This document shows positions 9,055 to 17,323 of a stretch of DNA of 57,350 nt, piece after piece; position 1 is the first letter of the stretch, and each line of letters starts with the position of its first letter. Source of the DNA: Chloroflexota bacterium (GTDB lineage Bacteria > Chloroflexota > Chloroflexia > Chloroflexales > Roseiflexaceae). The notes beneath the pieces were generated by a model, which saw only the letters and a list, made by a program, of their open reading frames with translations, searched no databases and had not been told where the DNA came from. The stretch covers positions 1 to 57,350 of the forward strand of contig JACAEQ010000091.1 of the NCBI GenBank assembly GCA_013388755.1, written 5' to 3'. The translations under genes were made by a program, and so were the position numbers.

Positions 9055-9951
9055 TTACGAGCGCAACCAGCGCGCGGATCGGCGCTGGAGCCAGGTATAC
9101 AGGCCGATGGTCACACCCATGATGACGATCATCCCGAGTGCCAGCGCATTACCGAGACCAGGGTTGGACAGCGCATCACTGCTGATCTGCGCCCCGATCA
9201 AGATCGTGACGACATTGCCCTGGCTACCGCCACCGGTCAGTTGAAATGCCGTCGCGTGAGCGCCGAACGCATTACCGAACAGGAGCACCATTGTGCCCAG
9301 GATGGATGGCAGCAGGATCGGCAGGCCAACATAGCGCCAGAACTGGCGGGTGCTTGCTCCCAGGCTCTCGGATGCTTCGCGCCACTCGCGCCGCATGCCC
9401 TCCAGCGCCGGCGCCATGATCAACACCATGAGCGGGATCTGAAAGTAGATATAGACGATACTCAAGCCCCAGAAACTGTAGAGACTGAAGGCCGGGTACA
9501 GGTTGACGCCAACCGACCGCAACCACTGGGTGACAATGCCGAGTTGCCCCAGTGTTGCGATGAATGCAAATGCCAGCGGTACACCGGCGAAATTTGAGGC
9601 TACCCCCGAGAAGCTCATCACCGCCGATCGCAGCGGCCGCGGCAACCCGCCGATTGTGACTGCATAGGCCAGCAACCCGCCGAGCAATCCGCCACCAAGT
9701 GCCGTGACGGCACTTAACTGCAGGCTGTAGACATATGCAGCAACGATAAATGGCTGGCCAAGCTGCAAGATATTCTGCAGCGTCAGGTTACGTTGCTGGT
9801 CAAGAAAACTCTGCCCGATGATCGAAAGCGTCGGCCAGATCAGAAAAGCGGCAACAAACGCGAAGAATGGCACAACGCCAAGCCACCGCCACGACACGCC
9901 ACGTCGCCCGGAGAATGGCTGGCCGGTTTTAGCGCGGGTCAGCAGTGCCAT
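9055..9951 (-). CDS. ABC transporter permease, inner membrane subunit 1
   Basis: A 298-residue PotB-like permease. The start chosen is the ATG at 9951 (MALLTRAKTG), because GAGG lies 9 nt upstream and the N-terminus then leads directly into the first membrane helix; the longer frame to 10170 adds 73 low-complexity basic residues. Six helices are visible, with an EAA loop (REASESLGASTRQFWRYVGLP). It pairs with the second permease and is preceded by the binding-protein gene with a 130-nt gap. Confidence 0.87.
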   Translation of the reverse strand: MALLTRAKTGQPFSGRRGVSWRWLGVVPFFAFVAAFLIWPTLSIIGQSFLDQQRNLTLQNILQLGQPFIVAAYVYSLQLSAVTALGGGLLGGLLAYAVTIGGLPRPLRSAVMSFSGVASNFAGVPLAFAFIATLGQLGIVTQWLRSVGVNLYPAFSLYSFWGLSIVYIYFQIPLMVLIMAPALEGMRREWREASESLGASTRQFWRYVGLPILLPSILGTMVLLFGNAFGAHATAFQLTGGGSQGNVVTILIGAQISSDALSNPGLGNALALGMIVIMGVTIGLYTWLQRRSARWLRS

Positions 9952-10081
9952 CTTTATCCTCGTTCCGCCTTCTTCTGCCTTTAACTGGGGAGAACCATCA
10001 TCGCTGAAACGACGGCGACGGAGCATTCCAGCCAGCTGACATGCCCCGCCGCCACCCTGGTGTGATCGTATCGGTCGAACG

Positions 10082-11335
10082 CTACTGCACGGTCGTGCCG
10101 ACAATCGTTGGCCAGCCGGTCTTAATCTTTTCGAACGCTGCATCGATCTGCACTCCGGTCGGGAAGGCAACCGGCGCCTCGGTCTTCGGCAGCTTGTCGA
10201 GCAGATCCTGCGGAATCAGGCCCGCTGCTCTCATTGCCTCGAAGCGCGCCGGCGTGGCATATCCCTTGAGCCAGATCAGTTGCCCCTCATCTGAATAGAG
10301 AAACTCCATCCAGAGCCGCGCCGCGTTGGGGCGTGGCGCATAGGCGCTGATCGCCTGCACATAGACACCTGCCAGCGAGCCGGTCTTCGGGATGACCACC
10401 GCGATATCAATGTTCCCCGCGTTCTGATCGCGATTGGCCAGCGCATTATAATCCCAGCGCAATGCGATCGGCGTCTCGCCCTTGGCAATCGTCGCCGGCT
10501 TGGCCACAACCGGCAACAGGTTGCCGGCTTCGTTGAGTTTCTTGAAGAACTCCAGACCCGGGGTCGGATCATCGAGCGAACCGCCGTTGCCGAGTGCGGC
10601 AGCCCACACGGCATTGATCGCCTGGCCTGAGCCGGTCGGGTCGCCGGCAAGGGCGATCTGGCCTTTGTACTCCGGCTTGAGCAGATCCGACCAGTCCTGC
10701 GGTACGTTCTGCACGACCTGTGTATTCACCTCAAAGGACATCACGCCGTAATAGTCGGCGTACCAGTAGCCTTCCGGATCCTTCAGGCTATCGGGAATCT
10801 GATCCCAGGTTGCGACCTTGTACGGCTGGAGCAAGCCATCCTTTTTGGCAATGTTCCCCCACGTGAAACCGACGTCAATCACGTCCGGGGCCTGGGGGCC
10901 CTGGCTGCCCGCGTTGGCCTTGATCGCCTCGATCTCCTGGGCAGAACTGGCATCAGGGTTAAGATCTTCGTGCGTGATGAACGGGTATTTCGCAAGGAAC
11001 GCCTTCTTCATCTCACCATAATTCGCCCAGTCGTCAGGAAGGGCGATGGTTGAGAGATTACCCTCGGCACGGGCGGCTTCGATCAGTTTCTCAATTCCAC
11101 CGGCATCCGCTGCGGTCAGTGGGCCGGGCGCAGGGGCGGCGGGGAGCTGTGCCGGTGCGGCAGGCGCGCTGGTCGCAGCAGGCGCGCTGGTCGCAGCAGG
11201 CGCGCTGGTCGCGGCAGGCGCTGCCGGGCTCGCTGCCTGGCCACAGGCGGCGAGAATGGCGCCAGCGCCAGCGCTCACAGCAACCCGGAGGAACGCCCGG
11301 CGGGATGTGCGCCGGCGGTCGGATTCACTACTCAC
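10082..11335 (-). CDS. Tat-type lipoprotein extracellular solute-binding protein
   Basis: A 417-residue family 1 binding protein (PotD/AfuA-like) that captures the substrate outside the membrane. The GTG at 11335 is supported by AAGGAG (11342-11347) at 6 nt. The N-terminus has a twin-arginine motif SRRAFLRV (11-18), a short hydrophobic stretch and a lipobox LAAC with Cys31, so it is probably exported folded by Tat and lipidated. A repeated Ala/Thr/Ser/Pro linker (APAATS repeats) follows, then the ligand domain. First gene of the transporter-aminotransferase operon. The ligand cannot be assigned. Confidence 0.88.
   Translation of the reverse strand: MSSESDRRRTSRRAFLRVAVSAGAGAILAACGQAASPAAPAATSAPAATSAPAATSAPAAPAQLPAAPAPGPLTAADAGGIEKLIEAARAEGNLSTIALPDDWANYGEMKKAFLAKYPFITHEDLNPDASSAQEIEAIKANAGSQGPQAPDVIDVGFTWGNIAKKDGLLQPYKVATWDQIPDSLKDPEGYWYADYYGVMSFEVNTQVVQNVPQDWSDLLKPEYKGQIALAGDPTGSGQAINAVWAAALGNGGSLDDPTPGLEFFKKLNEAGNLLPVVAKPATIAKGETPIALRWDYNALANRDQNAGNIDIAVVIPKTGSLAGVYVQAISAYAPRPNAARLWMEFLYSDEGQLIWLKGYATPARFEAMRAAGLIPQDLLDKLPKTEAPVAFPTGVQIDAAFEKIKTGWPTIVGTTVQ
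11160..11221. repeat. 18-bp tandem repeat in the binding-protein linker
   Basis: About three and a half copies of an 18-bp unit (GGTCGCAGCAGGCGCGCT on the plus strand) encode the ATSAPA linker of the lipoprotein. In-frame slippage would change linker length without breaking the gene. Confidence 0.7.
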
Positions 11336-11483
11336 TCGTTTCTCCTTCTGGTGAGACGGCAAAAGAATCTGGACCATGCATCGGGGCAGACTGCACGATC
11401 AATCCATGCACTTCATGCACAACTCCTGTGCGCAACACGGCACTCGCATCTCGATGCTCTGGACCGCCGTATCATAACCATGC

Positions 11484-11513
11484 TTCATAAAGCCGGGGTG
11501 ATGCACCTGTAAA
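11484..11513 (-). promoter_or_regulatory. Possible promoter of the ABC transporter operon
   Basis: Read on the minus strand, TTTACA (11508-11513) and TATGAA (11484-11489) are 18 nt apart. Transcription would start near 11477, giving a 140-nt leader. Both boxes are only partial matches. Confidence 0.35.
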
Positions 11514-11728
11514 GAAAAGATTAAGCAACCCGGCTGGTCATCACCAGGGGTGTCACGAACTGTCCTGCACGAACGCGCCGCGAGCAAGCGTCCGGAAGCT
11601 CCGCCTGCCGGGCGGGTGGGCTGGATGGTGCGCTGAGCGTCAGTGAGCCGGATGGCGCCGCATCGTCCGCTTCACCGAAGCTCTGTTGCGCAGAACGTTC
11701 CGTGACATACCGCGTTGCCGGCACCCTC

Positions 11729-11757
11729 TTTACGTCTTGCCGCAGAGTCGTTATACT
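11729..11757 (+). promoter_or_regulatory. Promoter of the response regulator
   Basis: TTTACG (11729-11734) and TATACT (11752-11757) are separated by 17 nt. The start site near 11764 leaves a 28-nt leader with no clear ribosome binding site. Confidence 0.5.
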
Positions 11758-11791
11758 GCACCTGATACGAACATGCCTGGTACTAACTACT

Positions 11792-12529
11792 ATGCGACTC
11801 ATACGCCGAACCAGTGACCGCGCGCACGACGAAGGTGCCAGCCCGCGCCGCATTCTGATCGCCGACGACGATCCATCAATCGCCACCCTGATCCAGGTGA
11901 CGCTCAAAGATCCACGCTACGAGATTATCGCCGTCAAGAATGGGCTCGAGGCGCTCAAAGCTTTTGAAGAGGCTACTTTCGACGTTGTGATCCTTGACGT
12001 GATGATGCCGTACGTTGATGGCTTTGAGGCCTGCCAGCGCATTCGCGAGCGATCTGACGTGCCAATCGTCATTCTCACGTCACGCGACGGCACCGACGAT
12101 ATTGTCCACGGCTTTGAACTTGGCGCCGACGACTATATCACCAAGCCGTTCAAAACGGCCGAGTTGATGGCGCGTGTTGATGCGATCCTGCGCCGCGTCG
12201 AGGGGTACAAGCACCGCGTGGCACCGCCGATTGTGCGAGTCGGCGATCTCGAAATCGACGAACCACGCCACCGTGTCAGCGTTCGCGGCAATGAAGTCAA
12301 TCTCACGCCTATGGAGTTCGAGTTGCTCTACTTCCTTGCCGCCAACGCTGGCCATGTCTTCGATCGCGAAACGCTCTTCCGCGAAGTCTGGGGGTATGAT
12401 TACGTGGGGGAAACCAACCTGGTCGATGTGTGCGTGCGCCGCCTGCGCGAGAAAGTCGAGGTCGAACCCTCACGCCCGCGCATGATCCTCACGGTGCGCG
12501 GCGTCGGGTACAAAATGGCCGAGCCGTAA
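11792..12529 (+). CDS. OmpR/PhoB-family response regulator
   Basis: A 245-residue cytosolic two-component regulator. The receiver domain (about 19-132) has the acidic pocket DDD (25-27), phospho-acceptor D69 in VVILDVMMP, switch residue T96 and K118 in DYITKPF. The C-terminal winged helix (about 145-240) carries the typical RRLREKVE recognition-helix region and ends in GVGYKM. No histidine kinase gene is adjacent, so the partner must be elsewhere. The ATG at 11792 is preferred over the frame extension to 11702, which runs through the promoter. Confidence 0.92.
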   Translation: MRLIRRTSDRAHDEGASPRRILIADDDPSIATLIQVTLKDPRYEIIAVKNGLEALKAFEEATFDVVILDVMMPYVDGFEACQRIRERSDVPIVILTSRDGTDDIVHGFELGADDYITKPFKTAELMARVDAILRRVEGYKHRVAPPIVRVGDLEIDEPRHRVSVRGNEVNLTPMEFELLYFLAANAGHVFDRETLFREVWGYDYVGETNLVDVCVRRLREKVEVEPSRPRMILTVRGVGYKMAEP

Positions 12530-12547
12530 TGTCAGGCGTTCTCAGGG

Positions 12548-13804
12548 CTACGTGCCGCGCATAAGCTTCAAAAAACCGCGCCGCTCTCCACCCCCCTGGT
12601 GCGCCTTCTTCCCGTCGCCCTTGCCGCGCGAGTTCTCAAGCGAGATCATGCTCACGCTGTCACCCGATACATATGCAGCCAGGCGCAGCAGGCTCTGGCT
12701 GGCCCAGCTATGCGGCTGCGCCATCACAATCGGTACGCCGCGGTTGACGCTGTGCGTAATCGACTGGCCCTCACTCGGTATGTTGGCACTCACCGGGTAG
12801 CGCAAATGCTTTTGCACATCCTGAAGAGCAATGCCATTCACGCTGGGAAATCGGTTCAGCACCAGCGTCACCCGCCCGCTCGTCATCGCATTCTGTGATA
12901 CATATTCGAGAAAGCCCTTGGTGTTCCGCAACGCCGGTACCTCCGGCGTTGTCACCACCAGCACCTCATCCGCCTGTTGCAGTAATGTCTCGGTTACCTC
13001 GTCAAGAAACGACCACGTATCGCATACCACATACGTGTGTCGCTCCAGCAAGCCATTGAGCAGTGCGTCAAGCTGCCGGCTTCCGATCTCGCCGGCTGCC
13101 TCCGGCTCGTTGGGCGCCAGAAGTACCTTGATCCCTGAACTGTGCGGCTGCAGGACCTTTTCAAAAAGCGCGTCATCCAGGTCGTCGGCGTGTTCGGCCA
13201 GATCGCGTATCGTGTGCCGCGACCAGACGTTCAGCTGCACGCCGACATCGCCGAATTGCAGCCCCATATCGGCCAGGACCACGTGCGTATTTGTAATCTG
13301 GCGCAACGCCACTGCCAGGTTCGTTGCGATGGTCGTTGTACCGACCCCGCCTTTAGGCGCAACAACCGCGACCAGCCGCCCGCGACGTCGGGCAGCATCG
13401 CCATTCACGGATGCATAGGTCGCACGCCCGCGTTCAGCTGTCACAACCGCGCGAACACTGCTCACCAGATCGCTGTAGTTCACTGGCCGCCCAATCACAT
13501 CACGTGCACCAGCGGTCACCAGGCGCCGTAATGTCGCCACATCCGATGACGACGCGATAGCGATACAGAGAGCGGAAGGGATCTCGGTGAAGATCTGCCG
13601 GATGGCGGTTTCGGCAACGTCTACGTCGCGATCGACAATCACCACGTCAGGACGGATCTGTTGCACGAGGGTCACACCCGCGGCAATACCACCCACACGC
13701 TCAACACTCTCGATATCTGCCTCGCGCGCCAGGCGATTGATCCATTCCTGGTCGAACTGGTCAGGTGATGTAAGCGCCACAACGCGGATCGATCTGGTCG
13801 TCAC
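12548..13804 (-). CDS. TadZ/CpaE-like MinD-family ATPase
   Basis: A 418-residue protein with a receiver-like N-terminal domain (about 1-125, a possible acceptor in VVIVDRD) and a ParA/MinD-type ATPase domain carrying a deviant Walker A, KGGVGTTT (about 152-159). This is the layout of CpaE/TadZ proteins, which position the Flp/Tad pilus secretion machine at the cell pole. GTG start with AAGGA about 8 nt upstream. No other tad or cpa gene is in the window, so it may serve a pilus locus elsewhere or another polar complex. The basic C-terminal tail may bind membrane. Convergent with the response regulator. Confidence 0.82.
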   Translation of the reverse strand: MTTRSIRVVALTSPDQFDQEWINRLAREADIESVERVGGIAAGVTLVQQIRPDVVIVDRDVDVAETAIRQIFTEIPSALCIAIASSSDVATLRRLVTAGARDVIGRPVNYSDLVSSVRAVVTAERGRATYASVNGDAARRRGRLVAVVAPKGGVGTTTIATNLAVALRQITNTHVVLADMGLQFGDVGVQLNVWSRHTIRDLAEHADDLDDALFEKVLQPHSSGIKVLLAPNEPEAAGEIGSRQLDALLNGLLERHTYVVCDTWSFLDEVTETLLQQADEVLVVTTPEVPALRNTKGFLEYVSQNAMTSGRVTLVLNRFPSVNGIALQDVQKHLRYPVSANIPSEGQSITHSVNRGVPIVMAQPHSWASQSLLRLAAYVSGDSVSMISLENSRGKGDGKKAHQGGGERRGFLKLMRGT

Positions 13805-14241
13805 CGGAATGTCCTTTCTGCATGATGCAGTTGAACGGTTTGCTCTCTTCTGGCTTTGTGCTCCGGCCGGGCAAGGCGAAAGCTGGCAGATGGTATACCT
13901 GCCTGTTGCCTGTCCTTTGACCGGCTTTATCTAGTACAACCGCTGCCGGCACTTGCCGGTCACGCCTGGTCAATGACACCTTGTTCATACATCACGAAGA
14001 ACGAAGCTGCATCGTAGAACGCACGGCCAGATCGCGGCGCATCCCCGCGACATGCATATATTGCCGGTGCAGCTCCAGAAGAGCCGTATAGGCATCAGCA
14101 CGATGCCGACCACATCCAGATGCACCGCTGTCGATGTCACCCGGTACTTTAGTCATACTGTTTTGAGGAAGCGCTTCCTGCTATGATGATCGGTAGCATG
14201 AGGCTGACATCCCACACCAACATCACATCAGGAGGCGTCTC
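13805..14241. other. Divergent intergenic region with operator-like palindrome
   Basis: No gene is seen. It holds the palindrome at 14166-14179, a -10-like TATGAT at 14182-14187 and the AGGAGG ribosome binding site (14231-14236) of the FG-GAP gene. A short stem CCGGC/GCCGG lies at about 13949-13962. Confidence 0.5.
14166..14187 (+). promoter_or_regulatory. LacI-type operator and -10 box of the FG-GAP gene
   Basis: AGGAAGCGCTTCCT (14166-14179) is a perfect 14-bp palindrome with the central CG and AAGCGCTT core common among LacI/GalR operators. TATGAT (14182-14187) follows 2 nt later, so a bound repressor would block the promoter. No LacI-family gene is in the window. The -35 box is unclear. 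Confidence 0.5.
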
Positions 14242-16317
14242 ATGCAATCGAGAAGACTCGCAGGCGCGCCCCTGTTTGGCGTCGTCATTGCATTGCTGGC
14301 ATTGCTCCTGCCGGCCTCGCCGGCAGTGACTCAATCGTCGCTGGCGTTTGCTCAAACAAAACTGATCGCCTCGGATGCTGCGCCGTATGATTATTTCGGC
14401 CTGTCGGTCGCGCTTACCGGCGACACGGCAGTTGTCGGAGCCTATGGCAAATCCGATCGCGCCTCCGCCGCCGGCACTGCGTACATATTTATGCGTACCG
14501 GCACGGACTGGTCCCAGCGGGCCAGACTGGGCACACCCTCGGCAATGGCCGGCGCGTATTTCGGCGCCTCGGTTGCTCTTAATGAGTCGCTGGTTGTTGT
14601 CGGCGCACCGTATGCCAGTGTTGCAGCGCGTGACGCGGGCGCCGTCTATATCTTTGCAAATGCCGCCCCATCCTGGCCACTGCAGGCAGAAATACTCCCA
14701 CGCGATCCCGAGTCGCTGGCGCAGTTCGGCAATGCGCTCGCCATTGATCAGAATACTGTCGTGGTCGGTTCCCCAACCAACGATGGCTATGGCGTCGATG
14801 CCGGCGCGGTCTACATCTTCTCGTTTGACGGCACAACCTGGGTGCAGCAACAGAAACTCGTCGCCGCCGATACCGCCCCCGGCGACCGCTTCGGTAGCGC
14901 GCTCGCGCTCGACGATGGGCGCGTGGCTGTCGGTGCACCGTTGCACAATGCCAGCGGCGCGGTCTACATCTTCTCGTTCGATGGCACAACCTGGGTGCAG
15001 CAGCAGAAACTCGTCGCCGCCGATACTGCCCCCGGCGATCGCTTCGGTAGCGCACTCTCGCTCGACGATGGGCGCGTGGCTATCGGCGCGCCATTGCATA
15101 ACGCCACCGGCGACGCCAGTGGCGCGGTCTCTATCTTCGACCTTCGCGACTCACAATGGGTTGAACGCGCGAAACTGGTGGGGAGTGATACCGATGCCGG
15201 CGACCGTCTTGGATGGGCAGTAGACTTGAGCTATGGTGACGTCATCGCCGGGGCATATGGCGATTCCGTATCCGGTCCGGCATCCGGCGCAGCATACGTC
15301 TTTACCGATGTGACGGCGCAAAGCACACCGGTTACGCCAACCAGCACACCGTCGCCGTCAGCCACACCGTCAGCCACACCATCCCTGACGCCGTCAGCCA
15401 CGCCGTCCATGACGCCGTCGGCCACACCATCCCTGACGCCGTCAGCCACACCATCCCTGACGCCGTCAGCCACACCATCCCTGACGCCATCAGCCACACC
15501 ATCCCTGACGCCATCAGCCACACCATCCCTGACGCCGTCAGCCACACCATCCCTGACGCCGTCAGCCACACCATCCCTGACTCCGTCAGCCACGCCGTCC
15601 ATGACGCCATCAGCCACACCATCCCTGACGCCGTCAGCCACACCATCCCTGACGCCGTCAGCCACGCCATCGGCCACACCGTCGGCCACACCATCCCTGA
15701 CGCCGTCAGCCACACCGATAGCGACGCCACCCGTGAATGGCGATGTGCGCCCATACGTATCCTGTATCGTGCGGCGCTCAGCAGCAAGCTACGTGGCACT
15801 GTTTGGTTACGAGGTGCGTGGTTCCACACCGATTCGACTGCCAGTCGGCGCCGACAACCGCTTCACCCGTTACCAGGATAACCTTGGCCAGCCAACGACG
15901 TTTGTGCCGGGACAGAATCAGGCCGCTTTTGGTGTCGTATTCGACGGCCGCCCGTTGAGCTGGAAACTGGCGGGGCAGGAAGTCACGGTATCGGCGACAT
16001 ACCCGATTCGCTGCGCCGATAGCCGGGTTGTTCCCTTGCGACCTGTTGCAGCATGCGTCGTTCAAAACGAAGATGGAGATTACATCGCGCGATTCGGCTA
16101 TCGCAACGATAATGCATTCAATGTGGCGATACCGCTACTGCGGCGCAATTTCATTATGCCACACCCGGTGCAGCGTGGTCAGCCGGTTGTGTTTGCACCC
16201 GGGCGGCACGATGAGGCGGTCATTGCTACGTTCTCACGTGGCGGACTGGTGTGGTTCCTGGATCGACATATTGCGGTTGCATCAAGCGCGCCGATCCAGC
16301 GCTGTCGTTTCAACTGA
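14242..16317 (+). CDS. Secreted FG-GAP repeat protein with Thr/Pro/Ser linker
   Basis: A 691-residue protein with AGGAGG 5 nt before the ATG. A signal peptide (about 1-38: RR, long hydrophobic core, then AFAQ) is followed by about six FG-GAP/integrin-like beta-propeller repeats (about 40-355) with GDRFG and AVYIF signatures; two of them are near-identical and come from a 153-bp duplication. A TPSLTPSA-rich linker (about 364-497) joins a C-terminal tail made of two homologous copies (about 502-595 and 597-691) with the pattern FGY...N.F...GQP..F.PG...F...L.W.L. It is probably cell-surface or released, with an adhesive or binding role. Its last 8 bases overlap the end of the convergent ATPase gene. 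Confidence 0.85.
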   Translation: MQSRRLAGAPLFGVVIALLALLLPASPAVTQSSLAFAQTKLIASDAAPYDYFGLSVALTGDTAVVGAYGKSDRASAAGTAYIFMRTGTDWSQRARLGTPSAMAGAYFGASVALNESLVVVGAPYASVAARDAGAVYIFANAAPSWPLQAEILPRDPESLAQFGNALAIDQNTVVVGSPTNDGYGVDAGAVYIFSFDGTTWVQQQKLVAADTAPGDRFGSALALDDGRVAVGAPLHNASGAVYIFSFDGTTWVQQQKLVAADTAPGDRFGSALSLDDGRVAIGAPLHNATGDASGAVSIFDLRDSQWVERAKLVGSDTDAGDRLGWAVDLSYGDVIAGAYGDSVSGPASGAAYVFTDVTAQSTPVTPTSTPSPSATPSATPSLTPSATPSMTPSATPSLTPSATPSLTPSATPSLTPSATPSLTPSATPSLTPSATPSLTPSATPSLTPSATPSMTPSATPSLTPSATPSLTPSATPSATPSATPSLTPSATPIATPPVNGDVRPYVSCIVRRSAASYVALFGYEVRGSTPIRLPVGADNRFTRYQDNLGQPTTFVPGQNQAAFGVVFDGRPLSWKLAGQEVTVSATYPIRCADSRVVPLRPVAACVVQNEDGDYIARFGYRNDNAFNVAIPLLRRNFIMPHPVQRGQPVVFAPGRHDEAVIATFSRGGLVWFLDRHIAVASSAPIQRCRFN
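14803..15120 (+). repeat. Near-identical tandem duplication of FG-GAP units
   Basis: Segments beginning GGCGCGGTC at 14803, 14956 and 15121 repeat the same 51-residue unit. The first two are nearly identical at DNA level, which implies recent duplication; the third has diverged and carries a 12-bp insertion before it. Confidence 0.75.
15332..15733 (+). repeat. 24-bp tandem repeat encoding the TPSLTPSA linker
   Basis: About 15 copies of a 24-bp unit, with some shortened to 12 bp, encode alternating TPSL/TPSM and TPSA steps. Third-position differences are scattered, so the array has been shuffled by slippage or unequal crossing over. The linker is probably extended and possibly O-glycosylated. 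Confidence 0.85.
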
Positions 16318-17302
16318 TGTTGCGGCGATACAGCCATGCTGCGGTCACAACGCACCCGAATGCGGCCAGCAAGAAGGCGCCGGTCATGTTCCCGGTAGCC
16401 AAGAAGAGCAACATGGCCGCCATAGGCGCGACGAGGAGCAGCAGCCCACGGGGCAATTCAGGCAGCGGCAAATGAGCCGGATCACGCTGTAAACCGGTCA
16501 CAGATGATGTGACGGCCCCTGGACGCATCATTTCGTCCTCACCTTCACCTTCAAAGGCTGCTGGAGGCAACGGTGCGCCGGGAACGGGGCGGTTGCGCAC
16601 GTCGGCGAGAAACCGTGCCCGCCAGTCACCGCCGTTCCGCCGGCTTTCAAACAGGTGGTAGGCAGCACGCTGCAGGTAGGCAGGATGGCCGGCGCTTACA
16701 TCGGTCAGGGCGCGGAGTTCTGAGGGTGTGAAGATGACATCTGTGCCCTCAAGATAGCTCTCCGCCAGCAATCGCACCTCGCTGGGTGCAAAGGCGCCAA
16801 GTCGTACCACCGCGAACCGTTCGCCAGTCAACGGCGCATCTCCCTCCAGTGCTGCCACCAGGATCAGGAGACCATCGCGCGCGATCCGCGCCAGTGTATC
16901 GAGCAGGAGCCCACCCCAACCCGCCGCAAATGCCCGATGCACATCGTCAAGACAGAGGAGCACTGGTATGTCCAGTTGCAGCAGTGCTACCTCCAGCGCG
17001 GCCGCAGTAGTTCCTGGTTCGCTCAACGCCTGTAGCACCGTGTGGTAGACGTCGTCCGGGGTTGCCTGCTCGTGGAGCGCGAGGTAAAATGCCGCAAGCG
17101 ACGGCTCTTCAAGGTTGACGGCGGCAGACGCAACGATATGGGTCAGCAGCGAAGACTTGCCGATACCTGGTGGACCTGTCACCAGGACGGGGCGGCGAGA
17201 CTCGATAGCGTCAAAAATGATCGAGAGCTCGCGCCAGCGCCCGGCAAAGCGAGACGCCTCAACAATGCGTGAGCGCTCAGTAAATGGATTGTGGATTGTC
17301 AT
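16310..17302 (-). CDS. AAA/STAND-like ATPase with C-terminal membrane hairpin
   Basis: A 330-residue protein. Walker A GPPGIGKS (43-50) and Walker B VLLCLDD (114-120) define an AAA_16/STAND-like P-loop ATPase. There are no TPR or WD repeats; instead the protein ends in two hydrophobic helices (about 284-303 and 307-325) that should anchor it to the membrane. It starts 21 nt after the CHAT gene stop, so the two are almost certainly co-transcribed and likely act together, with the ATPase as sensor, scaffold or membrane tether. Homology beyond the P-loop class is not recognisable by eye. Confidence 0.75.
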   Translation of the reverse strand: MTIHNPFTERSRIVEASRFAGRWRELSIIFDAIESRRPVLVTGPPGIGKSSLLTHIVASAAVNLEEPSLAAFYLALHEQATPDDVYHTVLQALSEPGTTAAALEVALLQLDIPVLLCLDDVHRAFAAGWGGLLLDTLARIARDGLLILVAALEGDAPLTGERFAVVRLGAFAPSEVRLLAESYLEGTDVIFTPSELRALTDVSAGHPAYLQRAAYHLFESRRNGGDWRARFLADVRNRPVPGAPLPPAAFEGEGEDEMMRPGAVTSSVTGLQRDPAHLPLPELPRGLLLLVAPMAAMLLFLATGNMTGAFLLAAFGCVVTAAWLYRRNIS

Positions 17303-17323
17303 GCGTCAGCAGCCGGCGCACCT

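Larger units (their letters stand above)
11336..11791. other. Divergent intergenic region
   Basis: It separates the transporter operon (minus) from the response regulator (plus). Apart from the two promoter candidates and the ribosome binding site for the binding-protein gene, I see no gene or RNA structure here. Confidence 0.5.

Noticed and set aside
9952-10170. N-terminal extension of the first permease
   Set aside because: It is basic, low-complexity and unlike permease N-termini; the internal ATG at 9951 has a ribosome binding site.
14149-15099. Minus-strand 316-codon ORF
   Set aside because: Antisense to the FG-GAP domain; its internal repeats mirror those of the real gene, and it overlaps the promoter palindrome.
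15231-15713. Minus-strand ORF with a VRDGVADG repeat
   Set aside because: It is the complement of the TPSLTPSA linker array and has no start signal or other domain.
15332-15733. CRISPR-like array
   Set aside because: The units are contiguous 24-bp coding repeats without unique spacers.
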